Notes: generated by a model from the letters alone, not told the origin. A stretch of DNA of 64,000 nt from Tolypocladium sp. Sup5 PDA-1 (GCA_000750105.3 JPHH03000011.1:124001-188000); one strand, 5' to 3'; positions 53,118 to 63,480 are shown, counted from the first letter of the stretch. Translations and numbers: made by a program.

Positions 53118-54681
53118 AAGACCCCTAGCTCGGCAGAGGGCGTGGCCGCGGGGGAGGCGGAGAAGGGGGAGGCGCAGATGGCGCAGGAGCTTGATGAGGA
53201 GAGTCAGAGGTTGGTGGCCTTTTTGATGGCGGAGTTGGAACGGGAGTGAGGGTGAGGAGGGGAGGAGGGTGAGGAGGAGCCGTGGGGAGGAGAGACGGGG
53301 GCGGTAGAGGAGACGAGAGAGGACGAGAGGTGACGTGACGAAAAGGAGTTCTTTGCCTTCCCATTACACACGCTCCCTGGTAGGGCCACCACAATGTGCT
53401 TGCTGCGTAGACGTAAAGCTGTCCAATACCAGATGGAGAGGACGACTTGCTTACCGTCGAGGAAGTTCAGATATGCCCATCTGCGTTCGCCTCGCAGGTA
53501 TTTGGTTGGACACGGATATTCCTCCCGAGTTTTAGATCAGGATGTGTGCTTTGGTAAAGTCTGTCAATGGTGTACCTGGACCTTTTATCTGGTGCAGGGC
53601 TCAAGTAAGACGTGCTCATCCATTGTTCCCAGAGTCATTGTGCCGCCTCGCCAACTCACTTCGAGACACCTCGTCGCTCCATTGTAACTCGGCACCGTAC
53701 TATTGTCAAATGCCAATGCACTCCTGTGAGGGAAAGATGGTCCTCGACAGAACTCACCACTGGCGTCATCGTACCCCCAGTGCGCGAGTGCGTTTATTGA
53801 AACCATTCATGAATCCGGAAATAACCATTGCCGAGTTGCCATTGCTACCGGGTCACCACCAGTCGGTGCACATTATTGTGTGTTACACTGCTACTGCAGG
53901 ACCACGACCACCGGGTACAGGATTGGGCGCCTCGGCAGTTTGCGAGGTGGGATGCGGGGACGCTGCTAGGACCAGGCTAGGAGAATGCCGACGGGCTACG
54001 GCTGCAGCTCGGAATGCAATCGACGTGCCCTCGGATTGCTGCCGTCTTCTTGTCGCCGAGCCGCAGCCTCCTGGCGTGTCTCTGCTCTGGTGGTGGTGGG
54101 CTGGGTGTAGGGTAGCAAGGGTACCTAGGCAACGTCGGAGTGAAGCCGGCCAACAACATGATTGATTCCGTGGGCCATCACGATGTCTACATGTAACTTG
54201 GATGCGGCATAAAGAAGAGCAACGCGACCTGTCGCCATGGCCATGACCCCTCAACTGAGCGATGCGCGCCGTCCATTCACGGCGGCACGGCACGTCCAGG
54301 CCGACGGCGTGCGCTGTGGTGCGCTGTGGTGCGTTGTGGTGGGCTGTCGTCCGAACGGCTTGACGGGGCTCATATGCACGAGGCGCAGGGATCGCGCAGT
54401 CACACGACCCGACTCCACAGATGCGATGCGATTCTCCGCTTCCCCACCCCGGTGGCCCAACTCTCTCTCAGCCCTCATGGGCCTGCACGCTGCAGCCGCG
54501 GGCCCAGTGGCAGCCAAGGCCTCGAGCTAGACCTGGCGGGAGCCATTTGTGCTGCGTGCGTGCCGCCAGACGAAGCCAAACAATCGGACCCAGCATCAAG
54601 TGTCACCAGTCACCCGTCACGACTCACCACCACCTCCGCCGGCGTCCGTGTGCGCCAGCCGTGCCAGGCCAGACGACGGCC
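53118..54681. other. Intergenic, with a coding-like tail at its left end
   Basis: 53118-53249 continues the frame of the preceding gene (see findings). The rest, about 1.4 kb, shows no supported gene. A short tandem run of gtgcgctgtg-like units occurs near 54308-54340. Confidence 0.5.
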
Positions 54682-54874
54682 ATGTCGCCGCCACTCGCAG
54701 CCGTCGCTAGCGCAAGCAACGCGGCCGCATCGTCCAGCGGCAGCTCCAGCACGGGCCGACGACGACCATCAGCGAGGGCCCCGAGGAGCGGTGGCAACGC
54801 CGACGACAACATCATCAGCATCGCCCTCGCCGATCCCCACGGGCAGCAAGAGTCTCGAGCCGTCCCCCGAGACG

Positions 54875-54917
54875 ACCCTGCCCAAGACCCTGCCCAAGAC
54901 CCTGCCCAAGACCCTGC
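54875..54917 (+). repeat. 12-nt tandem repeat
   Basis: Three full copies of accctgcccaag plus a partial fourth, directly before a gtaagt donor at 54944. If translated in the candidate exon frame it gives a repeated Asp-Pro-Ala-Gln unit. Confidence 0.75.
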
Positions 54918-54943
54918 GGCGGTCCAGAACGACGCCTGCGCGC

Positions 54944-55632
54944 GTAAGTAAAGCTCCGTCTTGCTCTGTCTCGCTCTGTCTCGCTCTGTCTTGCTCCGTC
55001 TTGCTCCGTCTTGCTCTCTGTCTCGACTCTTGCTTTTCAGCTTGGTGTCTGCTCGGGCGCATTCCTCGCGCACTGTCCCTCGTATCTGTCACGCTGCATC
55101 GTGCTGCACCGTGCTGCGTCGTCGCTGCGTCGCTGCTGCGTCACGCTGCAGCTTTCCTACTTTGTCCCCCTCTCGCCTCGCCTCCTCTCCTCTCCCCCGC
55201 TGTCATCCTCTTCCTCGCCTCCTTCTCCGTCTGCTTCTCGACCTCTACACCTCGGCCTCTTCTTTGGTCCGGCCTTCGAATCGCCACCTCACGAACCCGG
55301 GGCCTGCAAGTGCAGAGAGGCCAACGGCAGGTCCGTCGCCGGTGGATGAAGGTGCGAGTTCCTTGGCCGACCGAGACACACGATCGGCACGAGCCATGAG
55401 CTCTTTGCGCCGGCAACCTCACACAGCTGCATCGCGACTCCATACCTCTGCCACAGCTGTGGTTCGTTGTCCCCTGTTTCTCTTACTCTGCGAGGTTCCC
55501 TGGCTCTTCACTGCATCACCCTATCGTCATAATTCGTTGCTAGACACTCTATGCTGCATTTATCCTTCGCTCGCTTCAGCCGTGCCTGCGCAGCGTCCTT
55601 CAAGTGCATACCTTACTGACATCCTTGGCCCC
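54944..55632 (+). other. CT-rich leader or long first intron
   Basis: 689 bp between a possible first exon (54682-54943, beginning MSPPLAAVASASN and ending at a gtaagt donor) and the chosen start of the DUF4050 gene. It is pyrimidine-rich with tandem tcttgctctgtctcgctctg-like units at about 54955-55025 and ctgcgtcg-like units at 55085-55150. Probably intron or 5' UTR. Confidence 0.45.
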
Positions 55633-57141
55633 ATGTTAGCACGCGCCTTTAAAGAAATCATAGCTCCCGCCGTGAAGCTGAAGCGTTCCCTGGCTCGGGA
55701 CGGCGAAGCTGCAACTGCTCCGTCGCAAACCACCCAGCCGCAGCCCGCTGCCTCGCCCGGCATGATCTTCTCCGACTTCTACAAGAGCCCGCGCTCGCCA
55801 TTGGCCAAGCTGCGCCATCACCACCCCCAGCTCCCGACCCAGCTGCCCACGGCGACCCCAGACTGGGCCGGCACCGAATATGCCGATCTCTTGAGTAAGG
55901 ACAAGGCCAAGCAAAAGGAAGCCGTTAAGCGCTACTTGGCCGACAAGGTCAAGGCCGGTTGGGAGTTCCCGTGGCCACCTCAGGCCCAGGCCCCAGCTCC
56001 GGAAGCTCCAGCCCAAGACGAAGAGAGCCAGACAGCGACCAGCGAGCACGGAGACGGAACCAATTCTCCGGCTAAACAAGTCCAAGATGAGACCCACGAC
56101 GACGAGGGCTACCAGGTAGACGAGGGGTCTGAACTGGAGGAGCCCCCTTCAGACGACGGGCAGGCAGACGATCAGGACGACGATGCGCGGTCCATCTACA
56201 GCGTTGTCTCAGAGGATGCTGTGCACTACCGCCCTCGAACAGAGTGGACATCTGACCTCTCTGATGACGATGCCCCTGCGCCGTTGTCGCCCTTCCAATT
56301 CGACGCCCCGGACTCTGCGCCATGCGCCGCGAAAGCGGCTGCGCTGGATAAGCAGGCTCGTCGTCGGAGGGCGGTGCGCGATGAGATGGCCTACAATGAC
56401 GGCCTAGCCTGCTTTGAGGCGCGCCGCAATGCGTGGACTGGCGCAAGGACTGTCCGCGTGCGCAGCAAGCCTGTATCGCCCGCCCCGGCGTCTCCGCGAT
56501 CCCCTCGGCGGTTCTTCTTCCGCCGCTCCATGTCGGGGTCGCCGCCCAGCTCGATGCCGGGTGCCGCGGCGCATGGCGCAGATGCCTCGGGCACCGTCTC
56601 CGATACCTCCTCGCTCGCCAGGGATACGCATGACAGGGACCTGAAGAAGCAGCAGACACAGGGCTCGGCCGTCTCAGATTCAGCGTCACCTCAGATTTAC
56701 CCCGTGGAGACCCTGGTGCCGATCGGCCAGCCACTGCTGCCCCCGACCAACCCCTTGCGAGCCTCCATCACCCCCACCGTCTACCTCAGCTTGTACGATA
56801 AGGTCATACTGAACAACCTCCAACCTGCATGCCCGGTCAATCTGTCCGATATGCTGCGTTCCTGCGTGGCAGGCTGGAAGCGGGACGGCGAGTGGCCGCC
56901 CCGGGCGTCTGCCATGGATCCAGTCATGGCCATGCGTAGGAAGAAGAAGGCAGCGGCCGCGGGAAACGAGAACAGCGGCAACGTCACCAGGCGTATGAGC
57001 TTTGGGCTGCTGGGCCGCGAGAAGGACGACGAGTCTCGGGCGGGCAAGGGGATCCGGCGAAGCCTTCAGCGGGCTTTGGGCATCGGCGTCGTACCTGGCA
57101 ACCCCGACGCCATGGAGGGAGAGAAGCCGAGGGAGGTGTGA
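55633..57141 (+). CDS. Gag1-like clamp (DUF4050) domain protein
   Basis: 502 aa from the ATG at 55633 (MLARAFKEIIAPAVKLKRS). The family-like blocks are MIFSDFYKSPRSPLAKLRH (about residues 43-61), the segment YADLLSKDKAKQKEAVKRYL, an acidic linker, and RTEWTSDLSDDD. The C-terminal conserved block is TVYLSLYDKVILNNLQPACP with SWKRDGEWPPR-like sequence (actual VAGWKRDGEWPPR), which I associate with the fungal DUF4050/Gag1-like clamp. Most of the rest is disordered. The biochemical role of the family is poorly known. The 5' end is uncertain: an upstream exon at 54682-54943 with a strong donor could supply a different N-terminus, and the frame before 55633 is open without a convincing coding character. 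Convergent with the NRPS. Confidence 0.62.
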   Translation: MLARAFKEIIAPAVKLKRSLARDGEAATAPSQTTQPQPAASPGMIFSDFYKSPRSPLAKLRHHHPQLPTQLPTATPDWAGTEYADLLSKDKAKQKEAVKRYLADKVKAGWEFPWPPQAQAPAPEAPAQDEESQTATSEHGDGTNSPAKQVQDETHDDEGYQVDEGSELEEPPSDDGQADDQDDDARSIYSVVSEDAVHYRPRTEWTSDLSDDDAPAPLSPFQFDAPDSAPCAAKAAALDKQARRRRAVRDEMAYNDGLACFEARRNAWTGARTVRVRSKPVSPAPASPRSPRRFFFRRSMSGSPPSSMPGAAAHGADASGTVSDTSSLARDTHDRDLKKQQTQGSAVSDSASPQIYPVETLVPIGQPLLPPTNPLRASITPTVYLSLYDKVILNNLQPACPVNLSDMLRSCVAGWKRDGEWPPRASAMDPVMAMRRKKKAAAAGNENSGNVTRRMSFGLLGREKDDESRAGKGIRRSLQRALGIGVVPGNPDAMEGEKPREV

Positions 57142-57582
57142 GGGCACGCATGCAGTACCGGTTATGGCGATGATGGTTTTCGGCACGGCTTATGGACCCG
57201 CATGATGCAGCATTTCGGATCGGGGCGTCTGGGAGTGAGGGTTCGCGTTGATGTTTTGAAGCATGTAGGCAGCATCGGTTTTGGAGGGTTGGTCACTCGA
57301 GGTTCCAGACTTGCATATACCCACGCACAAGCGGGTCGGTTTTTGGCGACGAGGACGGGGAGGGAGCTGGTCAGTCATTGTACGTGTATCGTATATACCC
57401 ATCAAGGGGAAACTCAGCGTCAGGGCTCGGACCTGGGTTCGTTAAGCGCAATACTCGTTCAAAGCAGGGGCCCCTTTCCACACGGCCGACTGTGACCCCA
57501 GAGAAGGGAGGTGGAAACACAACAATTTGCATTCTTCGTAAGCTAACGTCAAGGAATCTCTCTACATCCAACTATTTCTTTT
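57142..57582. other. Intergenic, convergent 3' ends
   Basis: 441 bp between the DUF4050 gene and the NRPS; 3' UTR sequence only as far as I can see. Confidence 0.6.
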
Positions 57583-60500
57583 TTACTCGGCATCGAACAG
57601 CAACGCCTGCGGCTCACGGACCAAAAACGACGCAACGTCGGCCAGCTCGTCGAGCAAACCCCTGGCATACTCGCCCCAGCTCTCCACCGTCACCACCTCG
57701 AGGGTCATGCGGTCGCCGTCGATGAATGCCTGGATCTTCCACTCGCGCAGCGGCTCCTCGTGCGGGTACACCGTCTCCATGCGGCCGCTGGCGGCGGCAA
57801 ACGGCAGCGTCTCGACGTGGGCGACATCCTGGTGGACGACCGAGTCGAACCAGTCGGGCGTCACGGCCGGGTCCCAGTCAACGCAGCGGGCGAGGATCTC
57901 GCTCAGGCCGACGGCCTCGTGGGCGGCCGACGCGACGTGCTGGTGCTGCACGTGGGCGAGCAGGTCGGCGACGGTCCAGCCGGCCTCGAAGCGCACGCGC
58001 ACGGGGACGTACTGCCAGCAGGGGCCCGTGACGGCGTCGGCGCCCGGGAAGTCGATGTTGCGCCCGCTGACGACCTCGCCGAAGACGACGTCGCGCAGGG
58101 CGAGGCGGCGGGCGAGGCACAGCGCCCACGCGGCGGTGGGGAGCGTCGCGACGGTGACGTCCCGCGGGCGCGACGAGATGTCGACCGTCTTCTCGACGGC
58201 GAAGTGGTTGCTGCGCAGCACGGGGACGCCCTCGGGCTTGAGCACGGTCATGGCCGAACCGGCGAGCAGCTCGCGCCAGTAGGGCTCGCTGGCGGGAACG
58301 CTGGCGGTCAGGACGTGCCCGACGTAGGCGGAGAAGGGGACGCTCTCCGGCACGGGCCGGCCCTCGTACAGGGCGGACAGCTGGTGAAGCAGGATGGGCA
58401 GGCAGATCTCGTCGTACTGCGCGTGCGAGAGGCGGAAGACGAGGCACGACTGCTCGCCGCCGCCGGCCTCGACGAGGAACCACTTGACAAAGGCGGACCC
58501 GTGCGGCATGCTCGTCAGGACGTCGAGCTCGCACAGCTTGCGCGCGAAGGTGGCCACGCTGCTGCCCGCGTCGAGGGCGTGCTCGACGAACGCGGCGCGC
58601 AGGTCGTCGACGACGACGGCGTACCCGCGGCCGGCGTGCTGCACGAAGACGGTGCGCAGGATCTCGTTGCGCGCGACGAGCGCGTGGCAGGCGGCCATGA
58701 GACGGGGCTTGTCGACGGCGGCATCAAAGTACGAGAGCTCGTAGCGCGCGGAGAAGCGCGGCGTCTGCGTCGTGCCCCGGACGGCGACCTGCTGCAGGGG
58801 GCGCGTGGGCAGGACGTTGGCGACCGTCCAGTCCTGGTTCACCAGCTGTGGCCGCACGACGGTCTCGACGAACTCGCTGCTGTCCTTGACGTCGCCCAGC
58901 AGCGCAAACGGCACGATCTGTTCCGTCTCCTGCGCCGCCGCGCCGGCCGCCTCCTCCTCCATGACGCTAGCCATGTCGTACAGAGAGCGCTTCTGGAACA
59001 TCTGCATCACCGTCAGCCGCACGCCCTCGAGGCGGGCCTCGGAGACGAGCTTCATGGCGGCGATGGAGTCGCCCCCGAGCAGGAAGAAGCTGTCGTTGAG
59101 GCCGATGTCGTCCTCGGCGATGCGCAGCACGCGGCTCCAGAGGCTGCGCAGCTTGCGCTGGCGGCGCGAGGTGGCGGACACGCGCTTCGTGGGCGGTTGG
59201 GATATGCCTGTGATGCTGTTTTGCTGGGGGTTTGTGTGGGCGAGGACGAGTTGGAGGGGGCCGTCGGGGGTGAACTTGGCGAGCTTGCCGGTCCTGTAGA
59301 GCTTGCCTTGTGCGGTGTTGACGTTGAGTTTGCTGAGCCAGGTAGGTTCTTCGATGGAAGATAACTGCAGCTCGCTGGGTGTTTGCACGATGAGCTCGCC
59401 CACGGCGCCCTCTGGCAGCAGGCGATTCGCATCTCTCGAGTCAACGATATACGCCGCCGCCGCGCCGTCATACTCCCCAAAGACAGGATCGCCCCCGGTA
59501 GCAGCGACACGGTCCCTCAGCCCGCCAAAGTCATCCTCCGTCAGGCACGAAATGTCCCCCAGCCGGCCCGTCGTCCGCTCGCAGAGCGCCTGCGCCACGC
59601 CCCGGAACTGCCCCAGCACGCGATGCATCATCGGCGAGGCCACGGTCCTGGAGTCGAAGCTCGCCATGACGAGGAAGCCCCGGGGGTCGATGGAGCAGAC
59701 GAGCATCAGCGCGTACGTGTTGAACTTGAGGGCCTCCTGCGCGGCCTCGGCGTCGCCGGCGGGGACGAGCCTGTTGGCTGGCAGGGCGTCGTCGTCCTGC
59801 GAGATACCTTCGTCTTCCGCGCTGGGGTGCAGCACCAGGCCCGTCCGCAGCTCGCACGCCTCGAGGGCGTCGGGGCTTAGCCGGCGGATGTGCTGCAGGC
59901 CAAAGTGCTCGTGCGGGATCTGCGCGACCGTCTGCTCCTGGATGGCCTGCAGGTACTCGGCGATGGGGGTCTCGCGGTCCGCCAGCACGCGCACGGGGAC
60001 CGTCGTGATCATGGGGCCCTCGATCTCCTCGGCGCCGACGACGGGCGCGTTGCGGCCCGTCAGCGTCTCGCCGAAGACGACGTCCTCGCTGCCCGTGTAC
60101 TGCGCCGCGACGAGTGCCCAGGCCGCGCGGATGACGGACGCGACGGTGGCGTTGGAGGCCGGGAGGCGCTCGAGCGGCACGTAGACCTCGAGCAGCGAGT
60201 CGGCCTGCGTCTGGTAGCCCTGGAAGGGGAGCGACGGGAACTGTGGCCCGTTGGCGCCGCGCAGCTGGTCCCGCCAGTACGTCTCCGAGTCGGCCCTGTC
60301 GATGCCGGCGAGGTACTTGATGAAGTGCTTGAACTCGGCCGGGCGGGCGATCGTCTGGTTGTTGTACGCCCTGTTCACGCGGTCCACGACCAGGGGCATC
60401 GACCAGCCGTCGTACAGGGCGTGGTGCATCGTCAGCACGAAGCTGGCCTTGCCCGTGGCGGCGTCGTCGATGACGGCGTATCGAACGAGCGGCTTGCCGA

Positions 60501-62919
60501 GGTCCATGGTCTCGTCCCTGTCTGCGACGAGGTACTCGTCGAGGTTCGAGCCCAAGTACCGGTTCAGCTTACCCCTGACGACGACTTGCATGAGACCCCG
60601 TGCTGATACCTGCACGACCCTCGTCCGGAGGATGGGGCAGTCTTGCTGAGCAGTGTCAAACGCAGCGATGAGACGTTCGGCCGTGGCAGCGTCTGCCAGC
60701 TCCACGACGCGCTGGGCCACGTACGCCTCCTTGACCTTGGCCGACAGCGCCATCAGCGCCTCTTGCAGCGGCGTGCAGGGGTAGATGTCCTCCACGACGT
60801 CGGGGTCGATGTCGCAGAGGGCAGCCGTCTCCTTTCGGGCTGCGTCTACATCCCAGTCTTTATCCAGCAACGAGAACAGCGCGATGTCCTCGTGAGACGT
60901 CTCCGAGATGTTGGTGGCTTTCGTCGCCATCGTGTCGAGCGTCGGGCTGGTAAAGATGTCCGCCACCGTGAGCGCCAGGCCCTCGTCTCTCGCCGCCGCA
61001 ACGAGCCTCATGGCCCGCAGCGAGTCTCCGCCGAGGGCGAAGAAATTGCTGTTCCTGTACACCTTGGCGTCTTGTCCGAGGACCTTGTTCCATGCCCGCT
61101 GCAGCTGCTTCTCCTGCTCCGTCTCCGGCTCCTCTTCCTGGCCGTCCCCGGCCCCTGCGCCGGCGAGCTTCTCCCGCGGAATGGAAGCCCCAATCTCGCG
61201 CAGCTTCTTGCGGTCCGTCTTGCCCGAGACCAGGGAGGGCGTGGTTCTGAGGGTGACAAAGGCCGCTGGGACCATGTATCTCGGCACCCTGGCACCCATC
61301 GCTGTGTCGATTGCCGCGAGGGCAGAGCCCAACTCAGCAGACGGTTCGGTGAAAAGGCCGTCATCTTCAGCAGCGGCAGATGGAGACTGTTCTGAGAGAA
61401 AAGCAACGAGAGTCGCCGCGCCGCTCTCATGCTTGATCACCTCGGCGGTGACTTTGACTCCGGATGGCAGACAGCTCCGCAGGTGGTGCTCAACCTCTGT
61501 GAGCTCGACTCGCTGGCCACGGAGCTTGACCTGCTGGTCCTTTCTCCCGACGAATTCAATAGACCCGGAGCCGTTGGCCTCGTACTTGACGAGATCGCCA
61601 GTCTTGTACAGCCGACCCCTCCGGCCGGAGATGGCTCCGTGTCCCGCGGTAAGCCAGGTAGGGTCCTCGATGAAGACTTCTGCCGTCTTCTCTGGCTCAC
61701 CGAGATATCCGATGCCCACGACTGGTCCTTCGACGAGAAGCTCGCCCACGCCACCCACAGGCACGAGAGAGTTGTGGTTGTCGGGCTCCGTGATCCACGT
61801 CGTTCCACCAACGCCCTTGCCAATGCCCGTTGATACCGCGACCGTATTGTTAATCGTGCAGCCAACCGTACACTCGGACGGGCCGTACGCAATTACCAGA
61901 TTCGTGTGCTTGCTCCAGGCCGCCGCGTCGCTCGCCGAGACAGCCTCGCCGCCCAGCCCCAGGACGTCCAGCGAAGGGATAATGTCCGCATCGAGGACCC
62001 GCGCGACCGAGGGCGTCATGTGGACCATGTTGGCCCTGCTCTTGCGGATCGCGCCGCTGAGGTCGTTCATCCGGTCCGCCTCCGACGGCACGCAGATGCG
62101 CCCGCCGCTGGCCAGCGTGCACAGCATGCAGTCGATGCTCACGTCGAAGGCGTACGACGGGAAGTCGAAGACGCGTGAGTCCGCCCTGTAGCCGACGGCT
62201 TCGGCTCGGGGGACGGCGCCGCTGGTGTAGTTTTCGTGCGAGATGACGACACCCTTGGGCTTGCCGGTGCTTCCAGACGTGAAGATGACGTACATGGGCG
62301 TCGAGGCCGGTACGTGAGGCAGCGTCTCCTCAGGGGCGTCGGGGGCCTGGTCAAAGTAGTCGCGCGAGACGGCCACGACCTGGCCCTTGCCGCAGATCCT
62401 CCGGCCCAGCTCGCTCTGGGCAACCGACGTGACGATGAGCTCGGCGCCGGTCTGCTCGACGATGGTCTGCAGGCGTGCCTCTGGCTGGCTGGGATCCGTG
62501 AGCGAGAACGTGGCGCCGGCCTTCATGACGCCGAGCAGCGAGACGACTGCCCACATGGACTTTTCGAAGCACAGCGGCACGCGGGTGCCCATGTCGACGC
62601 CCCTCTGTCGGAGCTGTCGGGCCAGGCGCGAGGAGAGCTCGTCGAGCTCCGCGTATGTGAGGGTGCCGTCCCAGGACTGGACGGCGACGGCGTCGGGTTG
62701 CTGCTGGGCCTTTTCGTGGAAGAGGTCTTGCATGCAGGTTTGTATAAGCGGCGGGACGACCTCGTTCCAGCGCCATAGCTGGTCCAGGTCGTTGCTGCCG
62801 AGACTCGTAGCTTCCGCGGGTTGTTTTGTGTCTGTCGCGGCGATGTTCACGTATGAGCCGTTTGGCGCTTCGACGGCGTGAACTCCTCCGCCGCCGCCAT
62901 CGCCATCGATTGTGCGCAT
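57583..62919 (-). CDS. SIDD/NPS6: Nonribosomal peptide synthetase, NPS6/SidD-type siderophore synthetase
   Basis: Intronless, 1778 aa. Domain order is A-T-C-(degenerate A)-T-C. The adenylation domain (about 50-580) has FTSGSTGKPKG, IAYGPSECTV, LYKTGDLVKY and the catalytic Lys in SGKTDRKKL; aligned by eye to GrsA its pocket code reads D-V-D-H-G-G-A-V-G-K. First carrier site is FALGGDSLRA (about 628). The first condensation domain has an intact HHALYDG (about 833). A remnant adenylation segment (about 1150-1220) keeps only IVQTPSE and LYRTGKLAKF. The second carrier site is FLLGGDSIAA (about 1281). The last condensation domain reads SHAQYDE in place of HHxxxDG. This order is that of the fungal synthetases joining hydroxyornithine units into extracellular fusarinine siderophores. 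Two SreA-type sites lie upstream. No other siderophore gene is in the window. Confidence 0.85.
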   Translation of the reverse strand: MRTIDGDGGGGGVHAVEAPNGSYVNIAATDTKQPAEATSLGSNDLDQLWRWNEVVPPLIQTCMQDLFHEKAQQQPDAVAVQSWDGTLTYAELDELSSRLARQLRQRGVDMGTRVPLCFEKSMWAVVSLLGVMKAGATFSLTDPSQPEARLQTIVEQTGAELIVTSVAQSELGRRICGKGQVVAVSRDYFDQAPDAPEETLPHVPASTPMYVIFTSGSTGKPKGVVISHENYTSGAVPRAEAVGYRADSRVFDFPSYAFDVSIDCMLCTLASGGRICVPSEADRMNDLSGAIRKSRANMVHMTPSVARVLDADIIPSLDVLGLGGEAVSASDAAAWSKHTNLVIAYGPSECTVGCTINNTVAVSTGIGKGVGGTTWITEPDNHNSLVPVGGVGELLVEGPVVGIGYLGEPEKTAEVFIEDPTWLTAGHGAISGRRGRLYKTGDLVKYEANGSGSIEFVGRKDQQVKLRGQRVELTEVEHHLRSCLPSGVKVTAEVIKHESGAATLVAFLSEQSPSAAAEDDGLFTEPSAELGSALAAIDTAMGARVPRYMVPAAFVTLRTTPSLVSGKTDRKKLREIGASIPREKLAGAGAGDGQEEEPETEQEKQLQRAWNKVLGQDAKVYRNSNFFALGGDSLRAMRLVAAARDEGLALTVADIFTSPTLDTMATKATNISETSHEDIALFSLLDKDWDVDAARKETAALCDIDPDVVEDIYPCTPLQEALMALSAKVKEAYVAQRVVELADAATAERLIAAFDTAQQDCPILRTRVVQVSARGLMQVVVRGKLNRYLGSNLDEYLVADRDETMDLGKPLVRYAVIDDAATGKASFVLTMHHALYDGWSMPLVVDRVNRAYNNQTIARPAEFKHFIKYLAGIDRADSETYWRDQLRGANGPQFPSLPFQGYQTQADSLLEVYVPLERLPASNATVASVIRAAWALVAAQYTGSEDVVFGETLTGRNAPVVGAEEIEGPMITTVPVRVLADRETPIAEYLQAIQEQTVAQIPHEHFGLQHIRRLSPDALEACELRTGLVLHPSAEDEGISQDDDALPANRLVPAGDAEAAQEALKFNTYALMLVCSIDPRGFLVMASFDSRTVASPMMHRVLGQFRGVAQALCERTTGRLGDISCLTEDDFGGLRDRVAATGGDPVFGEYDGAAAAYIVDSRDANRLLPEGAVGELIVQTPSELQLSSIEEPTWLSKLNVNTAQGKLYRTGKLAKFTPDGPLQLVLAHTNPQQNSITGISQPPTKRVSATSRRQRKLRSLWSRVLRIAEDDIGLNDSFFLLGGDSIAAMKLVSEARLEGVRLTVMQMFQKRSLYDMASVMEEEAAGAAAQETEQIVPFALLGDVKDSSEFVETVVRPQLVNQDWTVANVLPTRPLQQVAVRGTTQTPRFSARYELSYFDAAVDKPRLMAACHALVARNEILRTVFVQHAGRGYAVVVDDLRAAFVEHALDAGSSVATFARKLCELDVLTSMPHGSAFVKWFLVEAGGGEQSCLVFRLSHAQYDEICLPILLHQLSALYEGRPVPESVPFSAYVGHVLTASVPASEPYWRELLAGSAMTVLKPEGVPVLRSNHFAVEKTVDISSRPRDVTVATLPTAAWALCLARRLALRDVVFGEVVSGRNIDFPGADAVTGPCWQYVPVRVRFEAGWTVADLLAHVQHQHVASAAHEAVGLSEILARCVDWDPAVTPDWFDSVVHQDVAHVETLPFAAASGRMETVYPHEEPLREWKIQAFIDGDRMTLEVVTVESWGEYARGLLDELADVASFLVREPQALLFDAE

Positions 62920-63357
62920 GGCGGGCGTCTAGTCGGACGACGTTCGGAGTTGGTGTCTACTCGAGGCTTGCTTGAGCCGGCGTCCAACCACCCGCCGTCT
63001 GAGCTGGTCGCCAGCTTCGTAGTTTGTGTTGAGGTTGTCGAGCAAGTCCGTAGATGGCCTCGGCAGCAGCTCCTTGGCGGATATCCAGAGCATTCGACTG
63101 TGAATAGCTTCCACTCTTCCAGTACCAGCAACCGTCCGCTGCCTCTCTCGGCATTCACATTCAAGTATACTCGTAGCACCTCCCTCCAAGCTACCCTTGG
63201 CGCAGCTCCCGACCCTGGCCATGATGACCCGCCCGCACAGCCGCCGGGCGTGTCCCTAGCACGCAGCGGCGCTCCACCCGCAGGGCTTGCTGGGCCAAGA
63301 CGGCCAAATCAGAGGCCGCGACCTGGCGGTACATGCGCGAGACTCGGCGGTTCGTGG

Positions 63358-63366
63358 ATCAGATAA
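63358..63366 (+). promoter_or_regulatory. SreA-type GATA site (ATCAGATAA)
   Basis: Exact match to ATCWGATAA, the site bound by the iron-responsive GATA repressors Urbs1/SreA/SRE upstream of fungal siderophore genes. 439 bp before the NRPS start codon. Confidence 0.7.
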
Positions 63367-63471
63367 CGCAAGCGTGCGCGATCACGTTGGACCAAGTGGG
63401 GTTGCGTCACAACGTGGAGGACCAGACGGAGTCGTGGATGCTTGGGTCGCAACGCCCGAGCGGGGTCGCGG

Positions 63472-63480
63472 ATCTGATAA
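63472..63480 (+). promoter_or_regulatory. SreA-type GATA site (ATCTGATAA)
   Basis: Second exact ATCWGATAA match, 553 bp before the NRPS start codon and in the same orientation as the first, 105 bp further out. Confidence 0.7.

Noticed and set aside
59290..59480. Second functional adenylation domain in the NRPS
   Set aside because: Only a short remnant with LYRTGKLAKF is present; the ATP-binding and pocket motifs are missing, so it is described as degenerate.
57760..62191. Long plus-strand frames opposite the NRPS (up to 534 codons)
   Set aside because: Antisense frames of a very GC-rich gene lack stops by composition. Their translations are low-complexity, and the minus-strand product has a full set of NRPS motifs.
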